64,000 nucleotides of DNA from Armatimonadota bacterium (GTDB lineage Bacteria > Armatimonadota > DTGP01 > JAKQQT01): assembly GCA_036504095.1 (NCBI GenBank), contig DASXVS010000043.1:121340-185339 (forward strand). The letters run 5' to 3'. The position numbers were made by a program, and so were the translations under genes. Each line of letters begins with the position of its first letter. Within the stretch, counting starts at the first letter, position 1. Under the pieces are notes generated by a model. The model ran no database searches and had not been told where the DNA came from. It worked only from the letters and a program-made list of their open reading frames with translations. Shown piece after piece: positions 1-7,632 of the stretch.

Positions 1-59
1 ATATCGTACGACCGCTCGCCGCGGGCGCTCTGTTCAACGACAATGGGAACCAGTGCCAT
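1..59 (-). CDS. clpP: ATP-dependent Clp protease proteolytic subunit, N-terminal fragment (runs off the window)
   Basis: Only the first 19 codons are present, starting with an ATG whose A is at 59 and reading leftward off the window. The visible N-terminus contains VVEQSARGERSYD, which matches the strongly conserved ClpP start (E-Q-x-x-R-G-E-R-x-Y-D-I). ClpP is the serine peptidase core of the ClpXP/ClpAP proteases in the cytoplasm. It sits 5 bp downstream of the trigger factor stop codon, in the tig-clpP order common in bacteria, so co-transcription is likely. The catalytic triad is outside the window. Confidence 0.85.
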   Translation of the reverse strand, partial: MALVPIVVEQSARGERSYD

Positions 60-64
60 AATGC

Positions 65-1372
65 TTACTCGCTTTCCGGTTCGGCGGTAGATGGATACCC
101 ATCGATCTCCGCGCGGGATTTCAGGAAATCAAACAGCCGCTCCTGAAGCATGCGGTCCTCGAGGTTGTCAAGCGCGCCTTCGTCCTTGAGACGGCGCTTG
201 AGATCCTTCGGCTTCATCCCTCGGCTCGAGGCCATGGCGGCGATTTCCGCGTCTACATCGGCGGGCGTGAGCGTGAGGTTTTCCACCTGGGCGAGTTTGC
301 CCATCGCAAGCCCGTTCTTGATCCGGCGGGTGGCGCCGACGGCCATCTGGTCCTGCAGTTGCTGAATGGACAGGTTGGACCGCTGGAGGTAATCGTCCAG
401 GTTGGTTCCCTTTGACTCGAGGTCGGCGGACAGTTTGCGAAGGTCCTCCGCCACTTCGCGGTCCACGAGGCGCGACGGGTAATTGATGGTGGAGCGCAGG
501 ACGATCTCACCCAGGAGTTGGCCGCGAACATCTTCTTCCGCGTCACGATGCGAGATCGCCTCCAATTGAAGCTGGATACCATTCCGGAGCGCTTCGACGG
601 AATCGACGTCGGAGTTTTCCTTCACCCACTCGTCCGTCAGCTCCGGGGCGCGCCGCCGCAGGATGTGGTTGGCCAATAGGGTGAAGTGGACGGTCTTGCC
701 GGCGAGTTTGTCGTCGGCATAGTCATCGGGGTAGGCGACGTCGCATTCGCGCGTGTCGCCGCTGACGGCGCCGCGGAGGGCGGCATCGATTTCCGGCATA
801 TTCTGTCCCACCTGGAAGGTGGCGGAGCGGGTGCCGCCGATCGGCTCGCCGTCGACCGTGGTGCTCAGGTCGGCAAACACCACGTCGCCGTCAATGGCCG
901 GTTCGTCGATAGGCTCAACCTTCGCCCTGGAGTTCAGCATGCCGTCGATTTCGCGCTGCACATCCGCAGGGGTGACCTGAACGGGATTCCATCGGGCGAG
1001 CAGGTTCGCAGTATCCCCCAGTTCAACGGTGGGGCGCAGGGGCACGTTAGCCTTGAATGTGAACGGCTGATCCTCATCCGTGTCCACATCCTCAACGCTG
1101 CCCTGGTCGTACGGCTCGATGCCTTCCTTCTCGATGGCGGCCTTATAGGCAATCTGCACCACCAGCTCACGGGCGTGCTTTTCAATAGCTTCCGCGCCGG
1201 CGGCTTGCTCCACCAGATGGCGGGGGGCCTTTCCCGGCCGGAACCCCGGCACGGTGATATAGCGGGCGAATTCCTTGCAGGCGCGCTCGCGAGCCTGTTC
1301 CATCTGCTGGTCATCCACCACGATGGTGAGAATAGCCTCGCAAGGCTGGGGGCTTTCCACTGAAACTTCCAT
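65..1372 (-). CDS. tig: Trigger factor, ribosome-associated peptidyl-prolyl isomerase / chaperone
   Basis: The 435-aa product has the three-part trigger factor plan. The ribosome-binding N-domain (about 1-115) contains the signature loop GFRPGKAP, the PPIase FKBP-like domain spans about 150-235, and the C-terminal helical chaperone domain follows. It binds ribosomal protein L23 at the exit tunnel and shields nascent chains. The reading frame stays open 22 codons further upstream (to 1438). However, the family start (M-x-V-S-V-E) and an AAGGAG motif about 12 nt upstream favour the ATG at 1372. It lies directly upstream of clpP on the same strand. Length is typical for the family. Confidence 0.93.
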   Translation of the reverse strand: MEVSVESPQPCEAILTIVVDDQQMEQARERACKEFARYITVPGFRPGKAPRHLVEQAAGAEAIEKHARELVVQIAYKAAIEKEGIEPYDQGSVEDVDTDEDQPFTFKANVPLRPTVELGDTANLLARWNPVQVTPADVQREIDGMLNSRAKVEPIDEPAIDGDVVFADLSTTVDGEPIGGTRSATFQVGQNMPEIDAALRGAVSGDTRECDVAYPDDYADDKLAGKTVHFTLLANHILRRRAPELTDEWVKENSDVDSVEALRNGIQLQLEAISHRDAEEDVRGQLLGEIVLRSTINYPSRLVDREVAEDLRKLSADLESKGTNLDDYLQRSNLSIQQLQDQMAVGATRRIKNGLAMGKLAQVENLTLTPADVDAEIAAMASSRGMKPKDLKRRLKDEGALDNLEDRMLQERLFDFLKSRAEIDGYPSTAEPESE

Positions 1373-1501
1373 GGGGATTTGGGCTCCTTCGACGCGGCGG
1401 AAGCGTATTAATGGGCGCTCCCACGCCGCTCGTTTCATGTTACTTCGGACCTGAAGATACGGTCAAGACGGCCGGGCTCCGGTGAAACCGTTCCGGCACA
1501 C

Positions 1502-1531
1502 AAAAAGACCGCCGCCCTGGAGGGCGGCGGC
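1502..1531 (-). terminator. Rho-independent terminator of tRNA-Gly
   Basis: Read on the minus strand, a GC-only hairpin (GCCGCCGCCCT / GGGCGGCGG, loop about CCAG) is followed by TTTTTG. It begins right after the CCA end of tRNA-Gly, so it ends that transcript. Confidence 0.85.
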
Positions 1532-1534
1532 ATC

Positions 1535-1609
1535 TGGAGCGGGAGATGGGGCTCGAACCCACGACCTCCTCCTTGGCAAGGAGGCGTTCTACCACTGAAC
1601 TACTCCCGC
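1535..1609 (-). tRNA. tRNA-Gly (anticodon GCC)
   Basis: A complete cloverleaf reads on the minus strand: acceptor GCGGGAG/CTCCCGC, D-arm with TTCAGTGGTAGAA, anticodon loop TGCCAAG, T-loop GGTTCGAGCC, discriminator T and an encoded CCA. It has its own promoter upstream and a terminator downstream, so it is a single-gene unit. Confidence 0.96.
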
Positions 1610-1627
1610 GTCGTGGCCATCAACACC

Positions 1628-1656
1628 AGTATATCGGCCTCCAAACGCGTTGTCAA
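1628..1656 (-). promoter_or_regulatory. Sigma70-type promoter of tRNA-Gly
   Basis: On the minus strand, TTGACA (1651-1656) and TATACT (1628-1633) are separated by exactly 17 nt, with the tRNA 5' end 19 nt beyond the -10 box. This near-consensus match shows the host housekeeping sigma factor uses the standard -35/-10 code. Confidence 0.85.
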
Positions 1657-1711
1657 GGGAGAAGGCGCGCATTCGCCCATTCCGGCGCCAATCGGGATCG
1701 TCCTTCGCGCA

Positions 1712-4378
1712 TTACCCCACGATCTTGATGGCAAGCATCGCGATGTCATCGTGCAGGTTTCCGGACGTGTATTCGCGGACCTCGTCGTAGATATGCTCTA
1801 CGATCTCCTTCGGCGGCATATGGTTGTGGCGCAGCAGTATCCCGGCGACGCCGGCGGTCTCCAGGAAAATGCCGTTGCGGCGCGCTTCGGTGAGGCCGTC
1901 CGTGTACATCAGCAGCACGTCGCCTGGTTTGAGAGCGGTGTCGGATTGCGTATACGCCGCCTCGGGCATCAGGCCGAGGGCCCGGCCGGACGAATCGAGT
2001 TGAACGACCGTGGAATCGGGGCTGCACAGAAGCGGCGAATCGTGTCCGGCGTTGGCCCACGTCAGGACTTTGGTTCGGATGTCCAGAGTGGCGTAGAACA
2101 GGGTGATGAAGACGTCGGCGGGCAGCATGCGGCAGATGGCGTCGTTCGTGCGCTTCAGAACGTCTGCCGGCGGCCCGCCGCCGCTGTCCAGGGCGTAGGC
2201 GCGCAGGGTGTGCTTGGCGGCCTGGGTTTGAAGCGCCGCGTCCAGGCCTTTACCGCTCACGTCGCCGATGACGATTCCGAGCAGGCCCTCAACCACGGGA
2301 AAGAAATCGTAAAAGTCGCCGCCGACGTTGGCCTCCATGAGTGCAGCGTGATAGTCCGTGGCGATCTCCACGCCTTCAATGCCTGTCTCCATGTGTTCGC
2401 CGAACTCGGTTGTGAGAATCCATTGCTGAACACGTTCCGCGATGGCGAGTTCGCGCTTGTACGAAAGGGCGTTGGTGAGGGCGACTCCCGCGAGACCTCC
2501 CAGGGTCGCCAGCAATTGGCTCTTGCCCTCGAGGCTCTCGTCACTCGCGCGTGTAAACACCATCAGAACGCGCTCTCGCGCGGCCTCAACGCCGATGGCC
2601 ACGGAAAGCATTGAGACGAACCGAAGGCGCCCCGCCGTCTCGGCCATCGCGTCATTACCGCAGTCTGTCAGACTCTTCACAAAGAACGGCTCAACAGATC
2701 CCAGCATGTCCTGCGACCAGGGTTCGAACGCCGCCGTGGCGATCTCGAGGGCCGAACCTCCGTGCATGCCCAACTCATGTTCGATGACGGGCGCCCCTTG
2801 CCCCGGTCTATAGGAGGCGACGCAACAAGCGGGGACGCCCACAAGTTCGGCGGCGCCGGCCAGCAAAGACTCAATCACCCGGGATTCCTCAAGGGTACTC
2901 GAGATGTCATTCGTCAGGGTGAATAGGGCCTGAAGCTCTTCACGCTTACGCTCGGCTTCGCGCAGGAGGATGGCGTTTTCGATCGCGACCGCCGCGCGTT
3001 CCGCGAATTCGACGGCCAGCGCCTCCTGCTCGGCGTCGAAAATGGCGTCGGACTCCGTAATGGAGCACGACATGACGCCCAGCAGATCGCCGTGAACGCG
3101 GATTGGGACGGCGATGGATGATGCGAAGCCCAACGTCTCCAGGTACCGTCTGTTGGGGTATGCGGCGAGGATTGCCTCGGGCGACGCGATCACCGGCTGA
3201 AGGGTCAGGGCAGCCTGTCCGACGTTCCCCTCGCCGATGATGACCGGCCTTTCCCGGAGGCGGCGTTCCAGTAACTGCTGCTTTTCGGGAACGGTATGGT
3301 AGCACTCCAGCACTTCCAGCACGCTGGAGTCGGGGGAGGCCAGGAAAATGGTACAGCCATCGCCGAGGCGTTCGGTCGCCAGCCTTGTGAGACGGCTTGC
3401 GACCTCTTGCACATCCTCAATCTGGCTGTTGAGTTCCTGGCTAACGCGCGCCAGGTATTCGGCGCGCTGTTTGGACGCATCTTCCCGCTCATAAAGCTTC
3501 GCGTTCGCCGTTGCCAGGCTGAGGCGCTGCGAGATGACGCCCATCAGGTTTCGGTCCTGCACGGTGAACGCGCGCGGCGTACGCCAGGTAATGACCAGGG
3601 CGCCCAGCAGTCCTTTCGGTGAAACGATAGGCGCCGCGATGGCGGACACGACGCCGGCGTGGTGCAGGTAAGAGGGAAGGCCGAGGTTGGCGGCCGCGAT
3701 GTCCTCCACGTCCATTACACGGCGTTCGGCGGCCACCTTGCCGGCAATGCCTTCCCCGAGCCCTACCACGTAATTGGAAATGGGTTCGTCGGAGAGTTTG
3801 TACTGCACCTCGCCCTTGAGGGTCTTCGGCGCTTCATCGTAGAGCAGAATTGCCCCCGCGTCCGCGAGTGTGCCATCGACGGCACGGCGGAGTACGTTGT
3901 TCAGCATCCGCTCGAGATCCAGGTCCATCGCGGCTTCGCCGATGCTGCGGATGATATCGAGATCGCGCAGCTGTCGGCGTTCTTCCGCGGATTGGCGGTA
4001 CTTGGCGACAACTTCCACAATTGTCCGCTTCATCGCGTCGATGTCGATGGGCTTCTGGATGTATGCGGAGGCTCCCTCGTTCAGCGCGTTGATGGCATCT
4101 TCCGCCTCGGAAGATGCGGTGACCATGATGCAGCGGGTGGAGTCGCTGGACTCTCGAATCTCGCGCAACAGGTCCGTCCCGCGGGCATCGGGCAGGCGAA
4201 TGTCCAGAAGGGCGACGTCGAACTGCTGGGAATGGAAGGCGATGCGGGCTTCGGCCGCGGAAGCGGCTGTCGTGACGCGGCTGTGCTGGTCCTCGAAGAT
4301 ATCGGCGAGTGCCTCGAGGGCGCCGGATTCGTCATCCACGACGAGGATATGCAGATTGCTGAGGTCAACCGCGTCCAT
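1712..4378 (-). CDS. Response regulator with GAF domains and PP2C/SpoIIE-type serine phosphatase output
   Basis: The 888-aa product is multi-domain. A receiver occupies about 9-125 (phospho-acceptor in LLDIRLPDARG, conserved Lys in IQKP). Three GAF-like regions follow at about 150-310, 330-480 and 490-650. A C-terminal RsbU/SpoIIE-class PP2C domain (about 680-886) carries VGGDFYDFF, GDVSGKGLDAAL, MYTDGLTEAR and DDIAMLAI, the metal-binding acidic motifs of active phosphatases. Such proteins dephosphorylate anti-sigma antagonists in partner-switching pathways. The open frame continues to 4471, but that would run towards tRNA-Thr. The ATG at 4378 has AGGTGG 7 nt upstream. No histidine kinase or anti-sigma factor gene is adjacent, so the partner is unknown. 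It may be read through from the tRNA cluster, whose last gene ends 102 bp upstream. Confidence 0.85.
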   Translation of the reverse strand: MDAVDLSNLHILVVDDESGALEALADIFEDQHSRVTTAASAAEARIAFHSQQFDVALLDIRLPDARGTDLLREIRESSDSTRCIMVTASSEAEDAINALNEGASAYIQKPIDIDAMKRTIVEVVAKYRQSAEERRQLRDLDIIRSIGEAAMDLDLERMLNNVLRRAVDGTLADAGAILLYDEAPKTLKGEVQYKLSDEPISNYVVGLGEGIAGKVAAERRVMDVEDIAAANLGLPSYLHHAGVVSAIAAPIVSPKGLLGALVITWRTPRAFTVQDRNLMGVISQRLSLATANAKLYEREDASKQRAEYLARVSQELNSQIEDVQEVASRLTRLATERLGDGCTIFLASPDSSVLEVLECYHTVPEKQQLLERRLRERPVIIGEGNVGQAALTLQPVIASPEAILAAYPNRRYLETLGFASSIAVPIRVHGDLLGVMSCSITESDAIFDAEQEALAVEFAERAAVAIENAILLREAERKREELQALFTLTNDISSTLEESRVIESLLAGAAELVGVPACCVASYRPGQGAPVIEHELGMHGGSALEIATAAFEPWSQDMLGSVEPFFVKSLTDCGNDAMAETAGRLRFVSMLSVAIGVEAARERVLMVFTRASDESLEGKSQLLATLGGLAGVALTNALSYKRELAIAERVQQWILTTEFGEHMETGIEGVEIATDYHAALMEANVGGDFYDFFPVVEGLLGIVIGDVSGKGLDAALQTQAAKHTLRAYALDSGGGPPADVLKRTNDAICRMLPADVFITLFYATLDIRTKVLTWANAGHDSPLLCSPDSTVVQLDSSGRALGLMPEAAYTQSDTALKPGDVLLMYTDGLTEARRNGIFLETAGVAGILLRHNHMPPKEIVEHIYDEVREYTSGNLHDDIAMLAIKIVG

Positions 4379-4480
4379 AGACGAGCACCACCTGCGCAAT
4401 GTGGGCGTTGGCGGGGCGGAGGATGCAAAAAGGGCACGCTGAAACTGCGCGCCCTTGAGACAGGCGACCACCCTGGAAAC

Positions 4481-4556
4481 TGGAGCCGACGATCGGACTC
4501 GAACCGATGACCTGCGGTTTACGAAACCGCTGCTCTACCAACTGAGCTACGTCGGC
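4481..4556 (-). tRNA. tRNA-Thr (anticodon CGT)
   Basis: Complete cloverleaf on the minus strand: acceptor GCCGACG/CGTCGGC, D-arm AGCTCAGTTGGTAGAGC, anticodon stem GCGGT/ACCGC with loop TTCGTAA, and encoded CCA at 4481-4483. It is the last gene of the Asp-Phe-Thr cluster. Confidence 0.96.
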
Positions 4557-4560
4557 AGCG

Positions 4561-4629
4561 CAGTTCCGAGTTTGAAATTCCCGGCGCCGAGTTGAACCCG
4601 GAACCAGGAACTCGAAACCCGAAACTCCG
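4561..4629. repeat. GGAACCCGGAAC-type degenerate intergenic repeat, copy 1
   Basis: This spacer between tRNA-Thr and tRNA-Phe is built from short units of the type GAACCCGGAACC / GGAACTCGAAACCC and their complements. The same units occur at 4711-4781, 46163-46262 and 46655-46686, always between genes. Confidence 0.6.
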
Positions 4630-4632
4630 TGA

Positions 4633-4708
4633 TGGTGCCGCGGGACGGAGTTGAACCGCCGACACGTGGATTTTCAGTCCACTGCTCTACCAACTGAGCT
4701 ACCGCGGC
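4633..4708 (-). tRNA. tRNA-Phe (anticodon GAA)
   Basis: Complete cloverleaf on the minus strand: acceptor GCCGCGG/CCGCGGC, anticodon loop CTGAAAA between GTGGA and TCCAC, discriminator A and encoded CCA. It is the middle gene of the Asp-Phe-Thr cluster. Confidence 0.96.
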
Positions 4709-4710
4709 AT

Positions 4711-4781
4711 GATGCAGTTTCGAGTTCCGGGTTCCTGGTTCCGAGACTCGGAACGCGGAACCAGGAACTCGAAACTGCATT
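4711..4781. repeat. Long imperfect palindrome made of GGAAC/GTTCC units, copy 2
   Basis: The left arm (TGCAGTTTCGAGTTCC then GGTTCCTGGTTCCGAG) is mirrored by a right arm ending GGAACTCGAAACTGCA. The transcribed spacer between tRNA-Asp and tRNA-Phe could therefore fold into one long hairpin. It belongs to the same repeat family as 4561-4629 and 46163-46262. Confidence 0.65.
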
Positions 4782-4858
4782 TGGCGGTCCCGACCGGACT
4801 TGAACCGGCGACCTCTGCCTTGACAGGGCAGCGCTCTAACCAGCTGAGCTACGAGACC
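4782..4858 (-). tRNA. tRNA-Asp (anticodon GTC)
   Basis: Complete cloverleaf on the minus strand: acceptor GGTCTCG/CGGGACC, D-arm AGCTCAGCTGGTTAGAGC, anticodon loop CTGTCAA between CTGCC and GGCAG, discriminator G and encoded CCA. First gene of the Asp-Phe-Thr cluster. Confidence 0.96.
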
Positions 4859-4898
4859 ACTTTCGTTGTGCGGCGCCTCACCACCGGGCGCCTTTCCC

Positions 4899-4927
4899 AT
4901 TATACACGACGCTCAAACGCCGGTCAA
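4899..4927 (-). promoter_or_regulatory. Sigma70-type promoter of the tRNA-Asp-Phe-Thr cluster
   Basis: On the minus strand, TTGACC (4922-4927), a 17-nt spacer and a perfect TATAAT (4899-4904) precede tRNA-Asp. The promoter lies on the host side of attL, so prophage insertion did not remove it from the cluster. Confidence 0.85.
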
Positions 4928-4950
4928 TAGCGACCGGTAAATAGCGCCGC

Positions 4951-5012
4951 ACGGCCTTGCGCGGCCCTGGTGGGCGAAGTAGGACTCGAACCTACGACCG
5001 TCTCGGTGTAAA
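4951..5012. repeat. attL: left copy of the 62-bp prophage attachment core
   Basis: These 62 bases are identical to 39777-39838 and differ from them immediately on both sides. The core contains the 3' part of tRNA-Val (CCA end, acceptor 3' strand, T-arm, variable region, anticodon 3' arm) plus 17 bp downstream. It marks the left junction between host and prophage. Confidence 0.95.
4968..5012 (-). pseudogene. Displaced 3' fragment of tRNA-Val
   Basis: This is the original host 3' portion of tRNA-Val, cut off by phage integration. It carries the encoded CCA, acceptor 3' strand, T-arm and 3' anticodon arm, but the D-arm and the 5' side are missing. The functional copy is rebuilt at 39794-39869 from the phage attP half. 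Confidence 0.9.
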
Positions 5013-5342
5013 GCTTCCAACCAATCGAAAGTCAATTTGTGCTCAATTTTGGCAAAAACGAAGGCTGAAATGCAAGTAAAGAGATCCTTATATAGAAGGA
5101 TGCAATCGTAGGGCTATCCGGCCCCCGGGGAAGGCTTCTTTAGTTCATGGGTGGTCCACCTTATAGAAGGCAATTACTAGGCACACAACCCAAACGATTA
5201 TGATTAGCGCAATCATGGTTGCCTCCAGTATCCTATGACTTGAGGACGATACGGGCATTATAACGCGAGTTTGGATGCTGTGCGCTATCATTGTCGTGGA
5301 TGGTAATATGTCGTATCCGCAATACTGATCGGAGTCGTCACC
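5013..5342. other. Prophage left-end non-coding stretch
   Basis: This 330-bp stretch has no credible coding frame. It is clearly more AT-rich than the flanking host DNA. It presumably holds the attP arm region and the promoter for the gene at 5343, but I cannot pick out a convincing -35/-10 pair. Confidence 0.5.
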
Positions 5343-6269
5343 ATGCTTGAGCTTTTCGGATTCATCCTGACGAAGGACCTAGAGGGTCATATCTCATTCA
5401 TCCTGTCGGTTGCCATGGCCGTCGGGGGGTTAATCTGGACGTTCTATACGAAGGTCATCCGCAAGCCCCGCCTTGAGTTCTATCCAGCACGTTGGATACA
5501 GATCGGATTCCATGAAGAGGGTCCAGTAGTAATAATTGAGGGCAGCATGTACGCACGTTTTGGGCCTAGCCTGATCAAGAGTGTGAAGGCTCGTGTAACC
5601 TACGTTTACAACCTAGAACTGAACTGGTTGTTCGAGCCGATTGGATCGCTGCGTCGCAGAGCGATTACTGGAAGCAGGGCGCGATTCGAGATCGATCTAT
5701 TCGGACCAATGATCGTAAAGCCAGAAGATCCAACGCAATTGCGCGCATTGTGCATCCACTTTGATACCGCCGCGGAAACGGGCCGAATCATGAGTAGGCT
5801 AGACGAGTGGTGGAACGATTGGATTCGTGAGCGTGCAACCAAAGCCGACAATGCGGCATATCTCGCGAGCGTTGGGACTCAGCGCCGAAAGTCGCGTGCA
5901 GAGATCTTGGAACGGTACTTTCCGGAGTTTGAGGCGACACATGTGTACCGAATTAGCAGAGATAGCCTTCTAAGTAAGCAATCGTTGATACCTGGTGAAT
6001 ACGCCATATGGCTCTCCATAAGAACTTCTACTTCGGTACATCCGATCGAAATATCAGGACTGTTCACCCTAACAGCAGAATCATGTCAAGCGTTAGCCAC
6101 TCGCTGCGACGATATCCTTTCGGAAAAGTGTGTACCTCAGGATCCTACGGGCTACTGGCCGTTTGAGACCGTTGAGTGCAAGTGGGAACCGCAGCCACTC
6201 CGTCGCCCCACGTTCCTTCGGAAGTGGAAGGTAAGAATTCCGTGGAGGCCCCTGGCGGCTAAGGACTGA
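5343..6269 (+). CDS. Unknown membrane-anchored cargo protein at the prophage left end
   Basis: I do not recognise this 308-aa protein. A single hydrophobic segment lies near the N-terminus (about residues 14-34, ISFILSVAMAVGGLIWTFY) followed by a basic stretch (TKVIRKPR). This suggests one membrane anchor with about 270 residues in the cytoplasm. The body is mixed alpha/beta with several Trp-rich pieces and a basic tail. GGAG about 10 nt upstream of the ATG supports the start. Its composition is lower in GC than the phage structural genes. With the restriction-modification genes next door, this marks a laterally acquired cargo block just inside attL. A lysogenic-conversion or anti-phage role is possible from position alone and is inference. 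Confidence 0.6.
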   Translation: MLELFGFILTKDLEGHISFILSVAMAVGGLIWTFYTKVIRKPRLEFYPARWIQIGFHEEGPVVIIEGSMYARFGPSLIKSVKARVTYVYNLELNWLFEPIGSLRRRAITGSRARFEIDLFGPMIVKPEDPTQLRALCIHFDTAAETGRIMSRLDEWWNDWIRERATKADNAAYLASVGTQRRKSRAEILERYFPEFEATHVYRISRDSLLSKQSLIPGEYAIWLSIRTSTSVHPIEISGLFTLTAESCQALATRCDDILSEKCVPQDPTGYWPFETVECKWEPQPLRRPTFLRKWKVRIPWRPLAAKD

Positions 6270-6963
6270 CACATGGCTTGTTCTGGGTTGTTGTAGCCCA
6301 ACTCCCACAACCCTGAACGTCATTTTGCCCACCACATTGGGGCAGCTTCGATATGATTCGGTGGACGACATCCTTTGACATTCGCAGGCTGAGTGCCCCC
6401 TGGACTCTCTGCAGGCGATTACGGTGTGGTCCTTACGCGTGCGGTAACCGTAAACACGGGCTCTCATGAACTCTACCGTGCGAAGCCTTGGGGGATTCCT
6501 ACGTAACTGGAGCCACCCTCCTCATACAGGACGGTGTTGAGTTGGGCTCTCCCATCCGAGCACTGCATCGGCGACGCAGGCTTGTGATCGACGAAGATAA
6601 CCACTGCGGCCAATAGCGCCTGCACCCCCCCCCAGCGAATAGCCCTGCTTTCCAAACGTCAGCGCAGTTGCCCGAGCTTGCCTGACCCATCATCGTTCCC
6701 CCATGAATCGGCGTCTGCTCACGTTACCGTGACCCATTGGGATGCGCCTCATCGGATTAGTATCAGCCTAGGACGCCAGATTCAGGTCACCAATCCCGCT
6801 TTCGACCTCGTTTCCCCATTGGGCCCATCCTGGCCGATCGTGTCGGGCGAACAACTCAAGGTACGTCCCAGGGCTGCAACTCTCAATTATCGGAAAGATC
6901 TCCTCCGACTTCCTGGAGTGCACATCAGATTTGATAACACGGAAGGATGAGAGCAATGATTGG
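6270..6963. other. Long non-coding stretch between the cargo gene and the restriction gene
   Basis: About 690 bp separate the two genes. Short open frames exist on both strands, but none has a ribosome-binding site and plausible composition. An inverted repeat GGGTTGT/ACAACCC lies about 6283-6316, and a run of nine C is at about 6626. It may be decayed coding DNA or a regulatory region. Confidence 0.45.
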
Positions 6964-7632
6964 ATGAAATCACATAACGACGTCAGGATGGAATCCACAA
7001 TGCCACTCGAACTCGCAGCTTGCACTCCGGACCAGATCGATCCCAACGGTTTCAACCCCCATGCAGTCCTGCCTTATGGGCTCACCACCAATCACGTTGC
7101 ATCCTCTCTATGCGCGTTTACGGACTTCCTTGGATATATCAACAAGACCCTGAACACGAACGGGATAGAGCGTCTGGAGGTCTTTATGATGCCGGCCAAC
7201 TTCTCATCCCTCGTTGGAGAGTTCATGGGAGCAAACCTCCCAAAGCACTGCTCCGGGGTTGTAAGGAACCTGTATCACAACGGTCATCCGGACCTCATCC
7301 CCAGGGGGCGTTTCCCGCGGGATTCAGTGCAGTATGCCCATGAAGGTATTGAGATCAAGGCGTCACGGTACTCCAGTAGTTGGCAAGGACACAACGCTGA
7401 GTGTTCGTTTCTGATGATCTTCACGTACACCGTGAACAAGAAGGGCGACAAATGCCCCATGTCATTCAGGTTCGACTCAGTGTTTGCGGCACAACTGGAA
7501 GAAGAGGACTGGAGTTTCCAAGGGAGAATAGGGGACAGTCGCCGAACACCAACCGCGTCCATCATCAAATCAGGCTTACAGAAGTTGAAGGCTAACTGGG
7601 TGTACAGAGCAGGTCAGGGAGGTTCAAGATAG
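6964..7632 (+). CDS. Probable type II restriction endonuclease, PD-(D/E)XK type
   Basis: The product is about 222 aa. It shows a PD-(D/E)XK nuclease pattern: the Asp of GHPDLIPRG (about residue 110), then E-I-K in EGIEIKAS (about 130-132) after a 19-residue gap, with the Q of WQGHNAE just after. It converges tail-to-tail with a DNA methyltransferase gene, overlapping it by 41 bp, which is a typical type II R-M layout. The enzyme would cleave unmodified incoming DNA. The start is uncertain. The frame opens with TTG at 6931, and ATGs lie at 6964, 6988 and 7000. AAGGATGAG sits 12 nt before 6964. The cognate recognition site cannot be read from the sequence. Confidence 0.62.
   Translation: MKSHNDVRMESTMPLELAACTPDQIDPNGFNPHAVLPYGLTTNHVASSLCAFTDFLGYINKTLNTNGIERLEVFMMPANFSSLVGEFMGANLPKHCSGVVRNLYHNGHPDLIPRGRFPRDSVQYAHEGIEIKASRYSSSWQGHNAECSFLMIFTYTVNKKGDKCPMSFRFDSVFAAQLEEEDWSFQGRIGDSRRTPTASIIKSGLQKLKANWVYRAGQGGSR

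Noticed and set aside
686..1363. Long plus-strand open frame opposite trigger factor
   Set aside because: Antisense shadow of tig; high-GC codon structure keeps the complementary frame open.
4899..5012. Prophage insertion separating the tRNA-Asp-Phe-Thr cluster from its promoter
   Set aside because: A clear TTGACC-N17-TATAAT promoter (4899-4927) lies on the host side of attL, so the cluster keeps its own promoter.
6283..6316. Inverted repeat considered as a retron or other structured RNA
   Set aside because: No reverse transcriptase gene anywhere in the window and only a short stem.
6678..6950. Possible 90-aa gene before the restriction enzyme
   Set aside because: No ribosome-binding site, composition not protein-like, and an equally long opposite-strand frame overlaps it.
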